Below are positions 1-9,389 of a DNA stretch of 64,000 bases, piece by piece. A program made the position numbers and the translations under genes. This stretch comes from Lachnospiraceae bacterium. Its GTDB lineage: Bacteria; Bacillota; Clostridia; Lachnospirales; Lachnospiraceae. The notes under the pieces are model-generated. The model searched no databases, had not been told where the DNA came from, and saw only the letters and a list, made by a program, of their open reading frames with translations. The stretch is from the NCBI GenBank assembly GCA_009774535.1, contig VSNY01000002.1:10665-74664 (forward strand), read 5' to 3'. Numbering within the stretch: position 1 is the first letter of the stretch; the number at the start of each line of letters is the position of its first letter.

Positions 1-169
1 CGCCAAGAATGATCAGGCTGCTAATGGAAAAAATGCTGATCGAATGCAGGCGGTAGCTGTGGCAGATCCGGTACATCGTATCGTTCACACGTTCCAGATT
101 CGCGCCGACAGACAGCATCTTACTGCCAAGGCTGGCAGCAAAATCAAGTATGTATTCTATATCCGTCAA
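1..169 (-). CDS. ThrE-like threonine/serine exporter family protein (N-terminal fragment)
   Basis: This is the first 56 codons of a gene running off the left edge. It starts at TTG (169) behind a strong GGAGGTGA ribosome site with 7-base spacing. The peptide reads D-F-A-A-S-L-G-S-K-M-L, then V-G-A-N-L-E-R-V-N-D-T-M-Y-R-I. That matches the start of the ThrE/YjjP (DUF1212) family, whose signature is GxxLLxSGAexxRVExTMxrI. Members are inner-membrane amino-acid exporters, often split over two adjacent genes. Only the N-terminal soluble part is visible, so substrate and completeness cannot be judged. Confidence 0.7.
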   Translation of the reverse strand, partial: MTDIEYILDFAASLGSKMLSVGANLERVNDTMYRICHSYRLHSISIFSISSLIILG

Positions 170-561
170 AAAAGTCACCTCCAACCTGGTGTTCCGACGG
201 GGGACACCGCATCTATTATATCTTATTTAGGTTCAGGCAACAAGTATAAATTTTTTGCACAGCGCGGAAGAGCTGAATTTTTTGTGCTGGCAGCGCTGCC
301 CCAGTCCGCCCAGGATGTATCGCCCAGACTGGTTCCGGCCCGCCGCCCGCAGAGTCGTCCGGGAATCCAGCCCCTCATCCAAAATATAACACCTTAACAC
401 GTATGTTACAAAATTCATTAACTATTGGTTTTTTATCATAAATATGATATTATAATTACAAAGAATATCCGGAACCATCAGCAGATCATGGAGACCTGTC
501 CATATAACCAGCGGCAGTTCTCCATCCGCCGCACAGCAAAAGGAGATAGGGGTGAAAGGAC
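170..561. other. Intergenic region between thrE-like gene and metallopeptidase gene
   Basis: No gene is supported here. Positions 297-378 hold a minus-oriented copy of the dispersed GC-rich repeat described at 14545. After it the sequence turns AT-rich (400-470), with a TATAAT at 451-456 that could be a -10 box for the downstream gene but has no well-spaced -35. The 117-aa and 61-aa frames that cross this stretch look like chance readings through the repeat. Confidence 0.6.
297..378 (-). repeat. Dispersed GC-rich intergenic repeat, copy 1
   Basis: Read on the minus strand it contains CTGCGGGCGG, then CTGGGCGATACATCCTGGGC and GGACTGGGGCAG. The same words in the same order occur at about 14545-14600 (plus) and 43440-43545 (minus). 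It is confined to the spacer. Confidence 0.65.
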
Positions 562-1314
562 ATGCAAGATTATGAAAAGTGGTCATATCAATTAATCAGA
601 AAAAATGTAAAAAATATCAATTTGCGCGTGAAATCCGACGGAAGCGTTGTAGTATCCGCCGATCCGCGTGTTCCGAAAGCATATATTGACGAATTTGTGC
701 AGTCTAAAAAAGATTTTATCCAAAAAGCCCGTGCCAAAATTCTGCAAAATCAAAATTGTAAACAACAGCAGCAGTTCCGTACTGGAGAACTGATCCCGTA
801 TCTGGGAAGTACGCTCCGCCTTTTCGCGGACCAGGCAGACAGCGGCTATATTCCCGGATGGCTGGAAGAGATGCAAAATGGCGTTATTGCGCATTTTTCC
901 AGAAATAACTATGGCGAGGCGGTATTTCAAAGAGGACAGAGCCTGTGCCTGTATTCCACGGACCCTTTCGATCCGGAGCATAACCAGCAGCTGTATGATT
1001 GCTGGCAGAAAATTCAGGCAGGTATTTTATGCAGACAGCTCAGTCGCAGATATTATCCGGAATTTGAAAAACTGGGCGTTGTTTTTCCAGAGATTAAAAT
1101 TCGTAAAATGAGTTCACGCTGGGGATCGTGTATTCCGGGCAAGCAAAAAGTTACATTTAACAGCCTGCTGCTGGAAAAGCCGCTGGAAAGTATTGAATAT
1201 GTCGTTGTACATGAATTTTCTCATTTTATCCACCCTGACCATTCCAGAGCGTTTTATGAGTTTGTGGGACATATTTTGCCGGATTGGAAAATCAGAAAGG
1301 CAGCGCTGCGCTGA
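562..1314 (+). CDS. YgjP/M48-like metallopeptidase (DUF45)
   Basis: This 250-residue protein belongs to the YgjP-like metallopeptidase family (DUF45, SprT-related). The C-terminal half carries the hallmark segment MSSRWGSC (183-190), then a zinc site HEFSH (217-221) and a third ligand in HPDH (224-227). The N-terminal ~150 residues are the usual strand-rich DUF45 region with the INLRVKSDGSVVVSA start. Length is normal for the family. There is no signal peptide or membrane segment, so it is probably cytoplasmic. The physiological substrate of these proteins is not established. It stands alone, 163 bases upstream of a chemotaxis receptor. The start is ATG, with a purine-rich site (AAAGGAGATAGGGG) upstream. 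Confidence 0.88.
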   Translation: MQDYEKWSYQLIRKNVKNINLRVKSDGSVVVSADPRVPKAYIDEFVQSKKDFIQKARAKILQNQNCKQQQQFRTGELIPYLGSTLRLFADQADSGYIPGWLEEMQNGVIAHFSRNNYGEAVFQRGQSLCLYSTDPFDPEHNQQLYDCWQKIQAGILCRQLSRRYYPEFEKLGVVFPEIKIRKMSSRWGSCIPGKQKVTFNSLLLEKPLESIEYVVVHEFSHFIHPDHSRAFYEFVGHILPDWKIRKAALR

Positions 1315-1477
1315 CTGAGTATGATACCGATTATTTACAAGGATAAAATTGTGCAGTTTGCCATAAAAAAAGAAAAAAGATGCTGTAAAGGTAGCATAAT
1401 AGACGGGTTTGTGATAGAATAGATACAGCTTTGTAAAAAAGAGGAAAAAGGGATCAAAGGGAATTGGAGGAAGAGTC

Positions 1478-3259
1478 ATGAGCAACAAACAGGAAAAACA
1501 AGAAAACAAGCAAAAGCGCAATGCAGGCGGCTACAGGCATAAGACCAGGCGACTCAGTATCCGGTCAAAAGTCCTTGTACCGACAGCGATCATGGTAGCA
1601 GTGATTTGCTGTTGTCTGGCGCTTTTATTTAAGTCGCGCATGGAGACGGACATGATATCGACCGGGGCGGAAATGGCAGTGTATGTCGGCAATTTGGCCG
1701 AAGATAAGCTGAATGGCAATCTGATTGAAAAACTTATGCCCGGCGGAGAGACGTCGGCTGCTTATATGGCGCTGGCGAACGCAATGACAGGAACGCTCAA
1801 CGGATCTTCTGTCAAATATATGTATACCCTGTATGCGGAAAATGGCAAAGTGTATTATGGAGTGGACCTGGATACGGATCACCAGCAGCCAATCGGGTCT
1901 GAATTTGAAGAACCGTATTCCCTGTTAAAGCCGGTCTTTGAAAAGGGGGAAGTCGTAAAGAGCAGCAAAATCGAAACCGTTTCCAAAGATTGCTCCGTGA
2001 TATCCGCATATGTGCCGATTTACAACAACAAGATGGAAATTGTAGGCGCGGTAGGGTGCGATTATGAAGCAAGCGGCATTGTAGCAGCAGTCAATGATAC
2101 TATGCGTAATATCGTAATGATTGGTATTGCGTTTTTTGTCATCGCAGTGCTTTTGTTCAGCCTGATTATTAATCAGATTATTAAAAATCTGTGGAATGTG
2201 GACGACCGCATTTATGATATTGTAAACAGTAACGGCGACCTGACGCAGACGATACAGATCCACACCGGAGATGAAACCGAATGCATTGCCGGACATGTCA
2301 ATGAACTGCTGGCCTATATGCGCCAGATTATGATCAGTATTTCCGATAATTCCAAAAAATTGAACGATTCTTCCGAAAACGTCGTATCACATCTGAAAGA
2401 TACGCAGTCGAGTGTATCGGAAGTATCTACCACAATGGAAGAAATGACAGCAACGATGGAAGAGACGACGTCTTCACTGAACCGGATCAATGAGTCAGTC
2501 AACGAAGTCTTCCAGTTTATTGAGCAGATCAATAACCGTTCCAAAGATGGCGACGCCTTATCAGACGAGATTAAAGAAAGCGCGCAGAAGATTCAGGCGA
2601 ACGCGATCGCCGAGCAGCAGGCAGCAAAAGAGCGCACACAGGAAATTACAGAAAGCGTATATACAAAGATAGAACAGTCAAAAGCAGTTTCCAAGATCAG
2701 TGAATTAACGACAAATATTATTAACATTACAGACCAGACAAATCTGCTGGCGCTGAATGCAAGCATCGAGGCAGCAAGGGCCGGCGAGGCTGGCAGGGGC
2801 TTTGCGGTTGTAGCGGATGAGATCGGAAAGCTGGCTGCAGATTCTGCGTCTGCGGCAGAACAGATTCAGGATGTAAGCAATATTGTAATCCGGGCAGTCA
2901 ATGCACTGGCGGAAGAAGCATCCAGAATGGTAACATTCGTAGAAGAAGTTGCCATGAAAGGCTATTCGGATCTTGTAAAAACAAGTGAAGAATATCACGA
3001 AGAATCCGGCAAAGTCAATCAGATGATGCAGGAGTTCAGCAATGAAGCGCAGCAGCTGCAGAACAATATGGACCAGATCCGTCAGCTGATGGAGGCGGCA
3101 AATGAGTCGGTAGAAGAAAGCGCTCATGGCGTCGGACGTATTTCTGATATGTCTTCCAGCATTAACAATAATGTCAAAGACATTGAGGAATTGGCAGATA
3201 CCAATATGGAAATCGCAAATATGCTGGATGCAGAAGTAAATAAATTCCGACTGGCTTAA
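1478..3259 (+). CDS. Methyl-accepting chemotaxis protein
   Basis: This is a 593-residue transmembrane chemoreceptor. A basic N-terminus is followed by TM1 (~33-51), an extracellular Cache-type sensor region (~55-208), TM2 (~212-234), a HAMP linker (~235-285) and a long helical cytoplasmic domain. The conserved hairpin tip lies at ~420-452 ([20 protein letters not shown], then FAVVADEI). It would pass ligand information to CheW/CheA; the ligand cannot be read from the sequence. The start follows GGAGGAAGAGTC. Its neighbour is a PilZ protein, so both may act in motility control, but no flagellar genes are in view. Confidence 0.93.
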   Translation: MSNKQEKQENKQKRNAGGYRHKTRRLSIRSKVLVPTAIMVAVICCCLALLFKSRMETDMISTGAEMAVYVGNLAEDKLNGNLIEKLMPGGETSAAYMALANAMTGTLNGSSVKYMYTLYAENGKVYYGVDLDTDHQQPIGSEFEEPYSLLKPVFEKGEVVKSSKIETVSKDCSVISAYVPIYNNKMEIVGAVGCDYEASGIVAAVNDTMRNIVMIGIAFFVIAVLLFSLIINQIIKNLWNVDDRIYDIVNSNGDLTQTIQIHTGDETECIAGHVNELLAYMRQIMISISDNSKKLNDSSENVVSHLKDTQSSVSEVSTTMEEMTATMEETTSSLNRINESVNEVFQFIEQINNRSKDGDALSDEIKESAQKIQANAIAEQQAAKERTQEITESVYTKIEQSKAVSKISELTTNIINITDQTNLLALNASIEAARAGEAGRGFAVVADEIGKLAADSASAAEQIQDVSNIVIRAVNALAEEASRMVTFVEEVAMKGYSDLVKTSEEYHEESGKVNQMMQEFSNEAQQLQNNMDQIRQLMEAANESVEESAHGVGRISDMSSSINNNVKDIEELADTNMEIANMLDAEVNKFRLA

Positions 3260-3268
3260 AGCTGGTCG

Positions 3269-3298
3269 GAACAGTTCAGATTTCCCATGGAACTGTTA
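3269..3298. repeat. AACAGTTC/GAACTGTT palindromic repeat, copy 1
   Basis: GAACAGTTCAGAT and ATGGAACTGTTAC form an imperfect palindrome directly behind the chemoreceptor stop codon. Read on the minus strand it begins GTAACAGTTCCATGGG, nearly the same as copies at 9322 and 57218. It may double as a weak terminator. Confidence 0.6.
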
Positions 3299-3338
3299 CA
3301 GCTGGTCTTTTATTTCCGCGGTCTGTAACATTCTGGCA

Positions 3339-3367
3339 TTGACTTTTTCGCGAATTGCATTTATGAT
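3339..3367 (+). promoter_or_regulatory. Sigma-A-type promoter of the PilZ gene
   Basis: TTGACT (3339-3344) and TATGAT (3362-3367) are separated by exactly 17 bases. Transcription would start near 3374, giving a short leader before the start codon at 3404. Confidence 0.75.
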
Positions 3368-3403
3368 AGAATCGTTCGTTAATCAAAGTTCGGAGGTGGC
3401 AGT

Positions 3404-4045
3404 TTGAAAATATCAGATTTAAAAAAAGGCCAGAAAGTGACTATTCGCTGCAAACATAAAACGCTTCTGGTCGATATGGAAGCGAGGGTGGCCGGAGTCC
3501 GATCCGAGGTAGTGCTGCTCGAACTGATCCGCCATGACGGTCAGATCGTAGATTTTTCCAGCCCCCATGTACATATTATTACCATTTATGAAGATGGCGA
3601 GGATATGCCAAAAGCATGGACAAACTGCAGGATACAAAGGAGAACCGTAGACGGCAGACAGTTCCATGCACTTGCAGCGCCCAAAGCGAGCGTAAAAGTA
3701 AATCGCCGTAAAGTCTCCAGGATCATTATTGATAAACAAGGCAAATTAAAGATCAGCAATGTACCAAACGGTGTTGATATTACCATTCATGATCTATCTG
3801 TGAACGGTATCGGATTCCAGTGTCCGAGGAAAATCGAAGAACAGGATGTTCGGCATTTGTATATCCAGTTTTTGGATGAAGACCGGGAAGATGAAGAAGA
3901 GATCAAGGTAGAGGCAAGAGTGGTATGGAAAAAAGAACTGCCGGAAGGAGCGTTCTTTTACGGCTGCAGGATTGTCAACGCAGGAGAAAATCTGGGTTAT
4001 TATATTGCAGAAAAAATGCGTGGAGACCGCGATACAGGATTTTAA
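3404..4045 (+). CDS. PilZ-domain c-di-GMP effector, YcgR-like
   Basis: This 213-residue protein starts at TTG behind GGAGGTGG. The N-terminal ~95 residues are a YcgR-like beta-rich domain (PilZN type). The PilZ domain follows, with its two cyclic-di-GMP binding motifs: RxxxR at R102-R106 (NRRKVSR) and DxSxxG at 130-135 (DLSVNG). YcgR-family proteins slow flagellar rotation or adjust surface behaviour when c-di-GMP is high. Synteny with a chemoreceptor fits that role but does not prove it. It has its own promoter just upstream and a stem-loop after the stop. Confidence 0.88.
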   Translation: MKISDLKKGQKVTIRCKHKTLLVDMEARVAGVRSEVVLLELIRHDGQIVDFSSPHVHIITIYEDGEDMPKAWTNCRIQRRTVDGRQFHALAAPKASVKVNRRKVSRIIIDKQGKLKISNVPNGVDITIHDLSVNGIGFQCPRKIEEQDVRHLYIQFLDEDREDEEEIKVEARVVWKKELPEGAFFYGCRIVNAGENLGYYIAEKMRGDRDTGF

Positions 4046-4062
4046 CAAAATAATGTAGCGAA

Positions 4063-4103
4063 AGAGGCACCAACAATCAATCGCTTTGATTGCTGATGCC
4101 TCT
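4063..4103 (+). terminator. Stem-loop after the PilZ gene
   Basis: AGAGGCA and TGCCTCT close a hairpin whose inner arms are CAATCAA and TTTGATTG. There is no clean T-run after it, so termination efficiency is uncertain. Confidence 0.5.
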
Positions 4104-4112
4104 TAGACTGAT

Positions 4113-4890
4113 ATGTCCATGGGTTTATGCCATGCCTTTCTTAGATTATTTAACAACGAAATCTTATCATGAGGAATGAAATGTTGTTGTATTTTGTCTT
4201 CAGCTTAGTCCATCCAATATCCATGTCTGTTTTCCTTGAATGCCTTTGATCTGGACTCATATATGAATGTACTCGACTGAATCTCCGACCACTTTTTACA
4301 GTGTTGTCTTCACGGTATCTTCTGCATATTATGTAACTAATCTGAAAACGTTATTAAGATTTGAATCATGCATTGGAGTTTACCCCGCTTTCTTTAGACT
4401 TTTAAAAATGGTGGATGTAAGCTTCTTGATCCATTGGACTGTCCCCGCTTTCATTTGATTCTGCAAACCATAGATCCTGTTATCTGATTTCTGACTATCC
4501 CGACCACCGGATCATTAATCAAAAATCAGGGCTTTATCGTTCCCATCGGTCTGTACCCCACTTTCATTCAATATGACATTTCAATGTATATTAACAAAAA
4601 TCCGGGCCTAAACTTCTGTTTTCATTGGACTGTACCCCGCTTTCTTATGATTTACCTGATCACAATCCCGGTTAAGTAATTCCCTCCATTGGACTATCCC
4701 CGCTTTCGTTTGATTAACAAAAACAAACTGGGTTTAAACTTCTCTCTCCATTGGTCTGATCTCCGTTTCTTCAGATTTTTATTACACTTGCGTGAAAAAG
4801 TTATGTAATCATTGGTCCGTACCTCATTTCTTAAAATATTAGGTATTCATTACTGATGCTGGTGGACTCATCCCCTTTCTTACAGCTTCA
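4113..4890. repeat. Degenerate ~60-bp-period repeat array
   Basis: A ~30-bp motif close to CATTGGACTGTACCCCGC plus TTTCTTTTGATT recurs at about 4371, 4432, 4489, 4543, 4623, 4687, 4749, 4811 and 4860, with weaker copies near 4113 and 4275. Spacing is 51-64 bases except one interval of 80. The sequences between copies are unrelated. Copies differ from each other at several positions, and the period is not a multiple of three, so the array is not coding. No cas gene or transposase lies nearby. See the findings for competing readings. Confidence 0.65.
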
Positions 4891-5212
4891 TTCGGAATAA
4901 GAAATCTTTATTTTATAAAAAGATTTTATCTTTGCTGTGAATGAAGATGTTTTTTAGTGTTGTTTCGTTTGTTTTTTGTTGAGATTATAATATCAAACAA
5001 ATATGTATTTGTCAACAATAAATTAGAAAAAAATAAAAAAAAAATTATTAATTCAGAATTAGATCATATACAGAATAAAATATCAGATAATTTGAGCTTT
5101 TAGTATCATTTCTGTATGACAGCCACAAAGATGCATATCCTAATAATGAAACATTTAATCTAAGCAGTCCCCAGTTTATAAAATATTCACAAATAGTTCA
5201 CCGCAATATCTA

Positions 5213-5241
5213 TTGTTTCAAAACCAAAGTAGTGCTATAAT
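5213..5241 (+). promoter_or_regulatory. secA promoter (extended -10)
   Basis: TTGTTT (5213-5218), a 17-base spacer ending in TGC, then a perfect TATAAT (5236-5241). The TG dinucleotide one base before the -10 is the extended form. Confidence 0.75.
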
Positions 5242-5292
5242 AGAAGCGATTTTGTGATGAATGACAAGTATACGATAACGATAGGAGATTAT

Positions 5293-7863
5293 ATGGGAGC
5301 ATTTGAAAAAATATTCGGCACTCACAGCGAGCGTGAGTTAAAAAGAATAAAACCGCTTGTAGATAAGATTGAGGGCCTGCGTCCGACGATGCAGGAGATG
5401 TCCGATGATGAGCTGAAAGCCAAAACACCGGAATTTAAAAAGCGCCTGGAAGCAGGCGAAACGATGGACGATATTTTAGTAGAAGCATTTGCGGTTGTCA
5501 GGGAGGCGTCCTGGAGGGTGCTTCATATGGAACCGTTCCGGGTACAGCTGATTGGCGGTATTATTCTGCATCAGGGACGTATCGCGGAAATGAAGACTGG
5601 TGAAGGTAAGACGCTCGTAGCAACCATGCCGGCCTATCTGAATGCGTTAGAAGGCAAAGGCGTTCATATCGTAACGGTAAATGATTACCTGGCACAGCGT
5701 GACGCGGAAGAAATGGGCCAGGTGCATGAATTTCTGGGACTGAAAGTCGGCTGTATTTTGAACAGTATGGACAACGACCAGCGCCGGGAAGCTTATGCGT
5801 GTGATATCACATATGTGACGAATAACGAGCTGGGATTTGACTATCTGAGGGATAATATGGTCATTTATAAAGAACAGCTCGTGCAGAGGGATCTGCATTT
5901 TGCGATTGTTGATGAGGTGGATTCCATCCTGATTGACGAAGCGCGTACGCCGCTTATTATTTCCGGGCAGAGCGGGAAGTCCACAAAGCTCTACGAAGCC
6001 TGTGATATTTTGGCGCAGCAGTTAAAGCGCGGCGAGGGCAACGGGGAATTTACGAAGATGGATGCCATTATGGGCGTGGAAGTCGAGGAAGACGGTGATT
6101 TTATCGTCAATGAAAAGGACAAGGTTGTAAACCTGACTGCTGAAGGTGTAAAAAAGGTAGAGAAGTTTTTCAATATCGAGAACCTGGCCGATGCGGAAAA
6201 TTTGGAAATCCAGCATAATATTATTTTAGCGCTGCGTGCGCATAACCTGATGTTCCGCGATAAAGATTATGTGGTAAAAGATGAAGAGGTACTGATCGTA
6301 GATGAATTTACGGGGCGTATTATGCCGGGGCGCCGTTATTCGGACGGGCTGCATCAGGCGATTGAAGCAAAAGAACATGTGAAGGTAAGACGGGAGAGCC
6401 GCACACTGGCGACGATTACTTTCCAGAACTTTTTTAATAAATTTGAGAAAAAATCCGGCATGACTGGTACGGCGCTGACCGAAGAGCAGGAGTTTCGTGA
6501 TATTTACGGGATGGACGTAATTGAGATCCCGACGAATATGCCAGTGATTCGTGAAGACCACCAGGACGCTGTATATAAAACACAGAAGGAAAAATTCCGC
6601 GCGGTCTGTGACGAGGTGGAAGCCAGCCATGCCAAAGGACAGCCGGTGCTGGTCGGCACGGTTACGATCGAGATCTCAGAGCTGTTGGATAAGATGTTAA
6701 GCCGCAGGGGCATTAAGCATCAGGTGCTGAACGCAAAGTTCCATGAAAAGGAAGCGGAAATTGTCAGTCACGCAGGCGAGCATGGGGCGGTTACGATCGC
6801 GACGAATATGGCCGGGCGTGGTACGGATATTAAGCTGGACGAGGAAGCCAGAAAAGCCGGAGGACTTAAGATTATCGGTACCGAGCGTCATGAATCCCGC
6901 CGGATTGACAACCAGCTGCGCGGACGTTCCGGCCGTCAGGGCGATCCGGGCGAGTCCAAGTTTTACATTTCGCTGGAAGATGATCTGATGCGTTTGTTCG
7001 GCTCGGAAAAGCTGATGGATATTTTCAATGCGCTTGGTGTGCCGGAAGGCGAGGAAATCCAGCATAAGATGCTGACCAATGCGATTGAAAAGGCGCAGAA
7101 GAAGATTGAAGCGAATAACTTTGGTATTCGTAAAAACCTTCTGGAATACGACCAGGTCATGAATGACCAGAGAGAAATTGTATACGAAGAGCGTATGAAA
7201 GTATTAAATGGAGAGAACATGCGCGATTCGATTTATAAGATGATTGTTGATTTTGTGGAAGCAACGGTAGATACGTGCCTGTCCGATGACGTCAGCCGGG
7301 AAGAGTGGGATTTGGAAGAGTTAAACCAGCTGCTGGTTCCGGTCATTCCTTTGGAGCCGCTGACCGCGGAAAATCTGGAAGACTGCAAAAACAGCAAAGA
7401 GGTGAAACACAAGCTAAAAGAGCAGGCAGTAAAGCTGTATGAAGAAAAAGAGGCGGAATTTCCGGAACCAGAGGCAATCCGTGAACTGGAGCGCGTGATT
7501 TTATTAAAGGTGATCGACCGCAAATGGATGGCGCATCTGGATGATATGGACCAGCTCCGCCAGGGGATCGGCCTGCAGGCTTACGGGCAGAGAGATCCGC
7601 TGGTAGAGTACAAGCTGATGGGATTTGAAATGTTTGACGGAATGACGCAGAATATGCGTGAAGATACGCTGCGGCTGATGTATCATGTAAGGATGGAAGA
7701 AAAGGTAGAACGGGAAGAAGTGGCAAAGGTGACAGGAACCAACAAAGATGATTCTGCGTCTGCCAAGCCGAAAACACGGGAAGTAAAAAAAGTGTATCCA
7801 AACGATCCATGTCCTTGCGGAAGCGGTAAGAAATTTAAGCATTGCTGTATGAATAAGGTGTAA
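5293..7863 (+). CDS. secA: Preprotein translocase ATPase SecA
   Basis: SecA is the cytosolic motor that pushes unfolded preproteins through SecYEG. The ATG at 5293 ([13 protein letters not shown]) is chosen over upstream ATGs at 5254/5257 because AGGAGA sits just before it and SecA proteins start this way. The result is 856 residues, a usual length. The Walker A motif is MKTGEGKT (100-107). The DEAD-like box reads [12 protein letters not shown] (~205-215). The second helicase lobe has NMAGRGTDI, and [19 protein letters not shown] follows. The extreme C-terminus has the zinc-binding SEC-C motif, C840/C842/C851, which contacts SecB or ribosomes in other bacteria. Confidence 0.98.
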   Translation: MGAFEKIFGTHSERELKRIKPLVDKIEGLRPTMQEMSDDELKAKTPEFKKRLEAGETMDDILVEAFAVVREASWRVLHMEPFRVQLIGGIILHQGRIAEMKTGEGKTLVATMPAYLNALEGKGVHIVTVNDYLAQRDAEEMGQVHEFLGLKVGCILNSMDNDQRREAYACDITYVTNNELGFDYLRDNMVIYKEQLVQRDLHFAIVDEVDSILIDEARTPLIISGQSGKSTKLYEACDILAQQLKRGEGNGEFTKMDAIMGVEVEEDGDFIVNEKDKVVNLTAEGVKKVEKFFNIENLADAENLEIQHNIILALRAHNLMFRDKDYVVKDEEVLIVDEFTGRIMPGRRYSDGLHQAIEAKEHVKVRRESRTLATITFQNFFNKFEKKSGMTGTALTEEQEFRDIYGMDVIEIPTNMPVIREDHQDAVYKTQKEKFRAVCDEVEASHAKGQPVLVGTVTIEISELLDKMLSRRGIKHQVLNAKFHEKEAEIVSHAGEHGAVTIATNMAGRGTDIKLDEEARKAGGLKIIGTERHESRRIDNQLRGRSGRQGDPGESKFYISLEDDLMRLFGSEKLMDIFNALGVPEGEEIQHKMLTNAIEKAQKKIEANNFGIRKNLLEYDQVMNDQREIVYEERMKVLNGENMRDSIYKMIVDFVEATVDTCLSDDVSREEWDLEELNQLLVPVIPLEPLTAENLEDCKNSKEVKHKLKEQAVKLYEEKEAEFPEPEAIRELERVILLKVIDRKWMAHLDDMDQLRQGIGLQAYGQRDPLVEYKLMGFEMFDGMTQNMREDTLRLMYHVRMEEKVEREEVAKVTGTNKDDSASAKPKTREVKKVYPNDPCPCGSGKKFKHCCMNKV

Positions 7864-7945
7864 AAGTAACAGAAAAGGCGAAGTTGCAGGAAGTTTATGA
7901 TCTAAATACTGTAATTTTGCCTTTTATTTTCCATGAAAGGCCAAA

Positions 7946-7961
7946 GAAGAAAACGTTTCTT
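7946..7961. promoter_or_regulatory. Possible LacI/CcpA-type palindrome
   Basis: AAGAAAACGTTTCTT is a near-perfect palindrome around a central CG, upstream of the transglutaminase-like gene. It resembles cre or LacI-family operators, and the CGAAAACGTTTTGG sites at 57363 and 60630, but is not identical. Confidence 0.35.
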
Positions 7962-8058
7962 TAAGAAATGAAGAATAGATCAGAAAAGGGTTATCGTTTA
8001 CTTTTTGTCTGGAAAAAGAAATAGTTTTTTTGCTTGGAAAAGGGGATCAGGAAAAGAG

Positions 8059-9129
8059 ATGAAGAAAAGAAAGATAAAAAGAACGGTTAAGTTCCGAACC
8101 GATTGGATCAAATGGCTGTGCTTCGCCATATGTTGTGTCTGCCTGCTGCAGACAGGCGTAATTTTGGCCAAAGCCGATTCAGCGCCATATAATCTGGAGG
8201 AGATCCGGGAAGAATTTGCAACGGCGATTCAAAACGGACAGATGGAGATTACCTTTACGGCTTCCGAACATTATACCCTGGAGCAGATCCAGCAGCAGCT
8301 GTCCCAGGCAGCGCTGGAGCAAAAGCGTCTGTATACCGGAAAGAGCCGGTACCGCAGGCAAACTATCGGCGAAATGGCCGCATATACGTTCTGGATTACG
8401 GAAGATTCTCTCTTGGAAGTAGAGCCGGTTAAAGATACCAAAGAGGCTTACCGCAAAGCGCTTACCGCGCTGCGGGATTGCGATTACACGACACGCTTTT
8501 ACAGCGATCCGTCCTGTTATGCGATATTTTACCTGATGCTGCAGCAGCATCCGGAGTATAATTATAATACAGTCGTCTGGAAAAATAAAAACGGCACTTA
8601 TGGCTACCGCAGAAGCAGGGAACTGACCAAAGCGGAGCAGGATGCCAAAATGCGTGCGGCAGACCGCAAAGCTGAGGAATTTGTTAAAAACGAACTGACA
8701 AAAGGAATGTCAACAACGCAGAAGCTGCAGGCAATTCACGATTATCTGATCAGGCAGTGCAGCTATGACCAGAGATTAAAAGACGGGAATGGGTATGAAG
8801 ATTCCTATACGGCTTATGGGGCGCTGGTGAAGAAAAAGGCCGTCTGCCAGGGCTATACGGGAGCCTTTAACCTGATTGCACATAAGGCAGGCATCGCGTC
8901 AATTGCCGTATGCGGAACGGCAGGCGGGGAGGATCATTCCTGGAACTTTGTAAAATTGGGACGTAACGGGACTTATATTGACTGCACCTGGGATGATACG
9001 CTGCAGACAGGCGGCGGGATCTGTTATGATTATTTTAATGTCTCAAAGTCTGTGATTGCCAGAAATCATACGTGGGAGCAGAAGAAGTATACGCAAAAGC
9101 ACCTGGATTACTGCAAGTATCTGATGTGA
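8059..9129 (+). CDS. Secreted or anchored transglutaminase-like protein
   Basis: This 356-residue protein has a basic N-terminus and one hydrophobic segment (~15-34), so it is exported or membrane-anchored. The C-terminal half is a transglutaminase-core fold of the bacterial protease-like type. The triad is visible: Cys263 in AVCQGYTGAF, His293 in EDHSWNFV and Asp308 in YIDCTWDD. Such clostridial proteins are thought to act at the cell surface, possibly as proteases or on peptidoglycan; the substrate is unknown. The ATG at 8059 (after AGGAAAAGAG) is preferred over an upstream TTG at 8005, because the signal segment then sits normally. Confidence 0.85.
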   Translation: MKKRKIKRTVKFRTDWIKWLCFAICCVCLLQTGVILAKADSAPYNLEEIREEFATAIQNGQMEITFTASEHYTLEQIQQQLSQAALEQKRLYTGKSRYRRQTIGEMAAYTFWITEDSLLEVEPVKDTKEAYRKALTALRDCDYTTRFYSDPSCYAIFYLMLQQHPEYNYNTVVWKNKNGTYGYRRSRELTKAEQDAKMRAADRKAEEFVKNELTKGMSTTQKLQAIHDYLIRQCSYDQRLKDGNGYEDSYTAYGALVKKKAVCQGYTGAFNLIAHKAGIASIAVCGTAGGEDHSWNFVKLGRNGTYIDCTWDDTLQTGGGICYDYFNVSKSVIARNHTWEQKKYTQKHLDYCKYLM

Positions 9130-9134
9130 GCCAG

Positions 9135-9292
9135 AGCGTGTCTTAAAAATCACTTCCGCCGTCTGCATTTTCTGCGTTGCGTGATATTTGCGCCAAATTC
9201 AGATTTCATCGCCCGCTATGCGTTCTTTATTTGGAGCAAATTTCCCACGAATTGTGAAATACATCTGACAGAAAGCATTTATAAGACACGCT
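9135..9292. mobile_element. MITE-like element with 11-bp terminal inverted repeats
   Basis: A 158-bp non-coding unit begins AGCGTGTCTTA and ends TAAGACACGCT, an exact inverted repeat. It sits between two genes on the same strand. There is no internal frame of note and no transposase in the window. Size and termini fit a miniature inverted-repeat element moved in trans. Confidence 0.6.
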
Positions 9293-9321
9293 TTAAGACA
9301 GGAGCTTAATGAACAAAAACC

Positions 9322-9353
9322 GCAACAGTTCCATAGGTGATCTGAACTGTTGT
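9322..9353. repeat. AACAGTTC/GAACTGTT palindromic repeat, copy 2
   Basis: CAACAGTTCCATAGGTGATC and TGAACTGTTG form a palindrome just upstream of the pseudouridine synthase start. It matches the minus-strand reading of copy 1 at 3269 at most positions. Confidence 0.65.
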
Positions 9354-9389
9354 CAAAAATCAGAATTGCAGAAAAAGGAGTGGGGGATC

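Larger units (their letters stand above)
4104..5292. other. Long gene-free region upstream of secA
   Basis: About 1.2 kb without a credible gene. The first two thirds hold the degenerate repeat array. From ~4910 to 5200 the sequence is very AT-rich, with a near-palindrome ACAAATA-TG-TATTTGT close to 4999-5014. The right end carries the secA promoter. The 63-aa frame at 4267 crosses repeat copies and is not a gene. Confidence 0.6.

Noticed and set aside
44..397. 117-aa frame on the plus strand opposite the thrE-like gene
   Set aside because: It overlaps the recognised minus-strand exporter and a repeat copy, lacks a ribosome site and has no protein-like pattern.
4267..4458. 63-aa frame in the repeat array
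   Set aside because: It reads through repeat copies in a frame the array does not preserve; no ribosome site.
4113..4890. Active CRISPR array
   Set aside because: Repeats differ too much from each other, one spacing is irregular and there are no cas genes; kept only as one option for a degenerate array.
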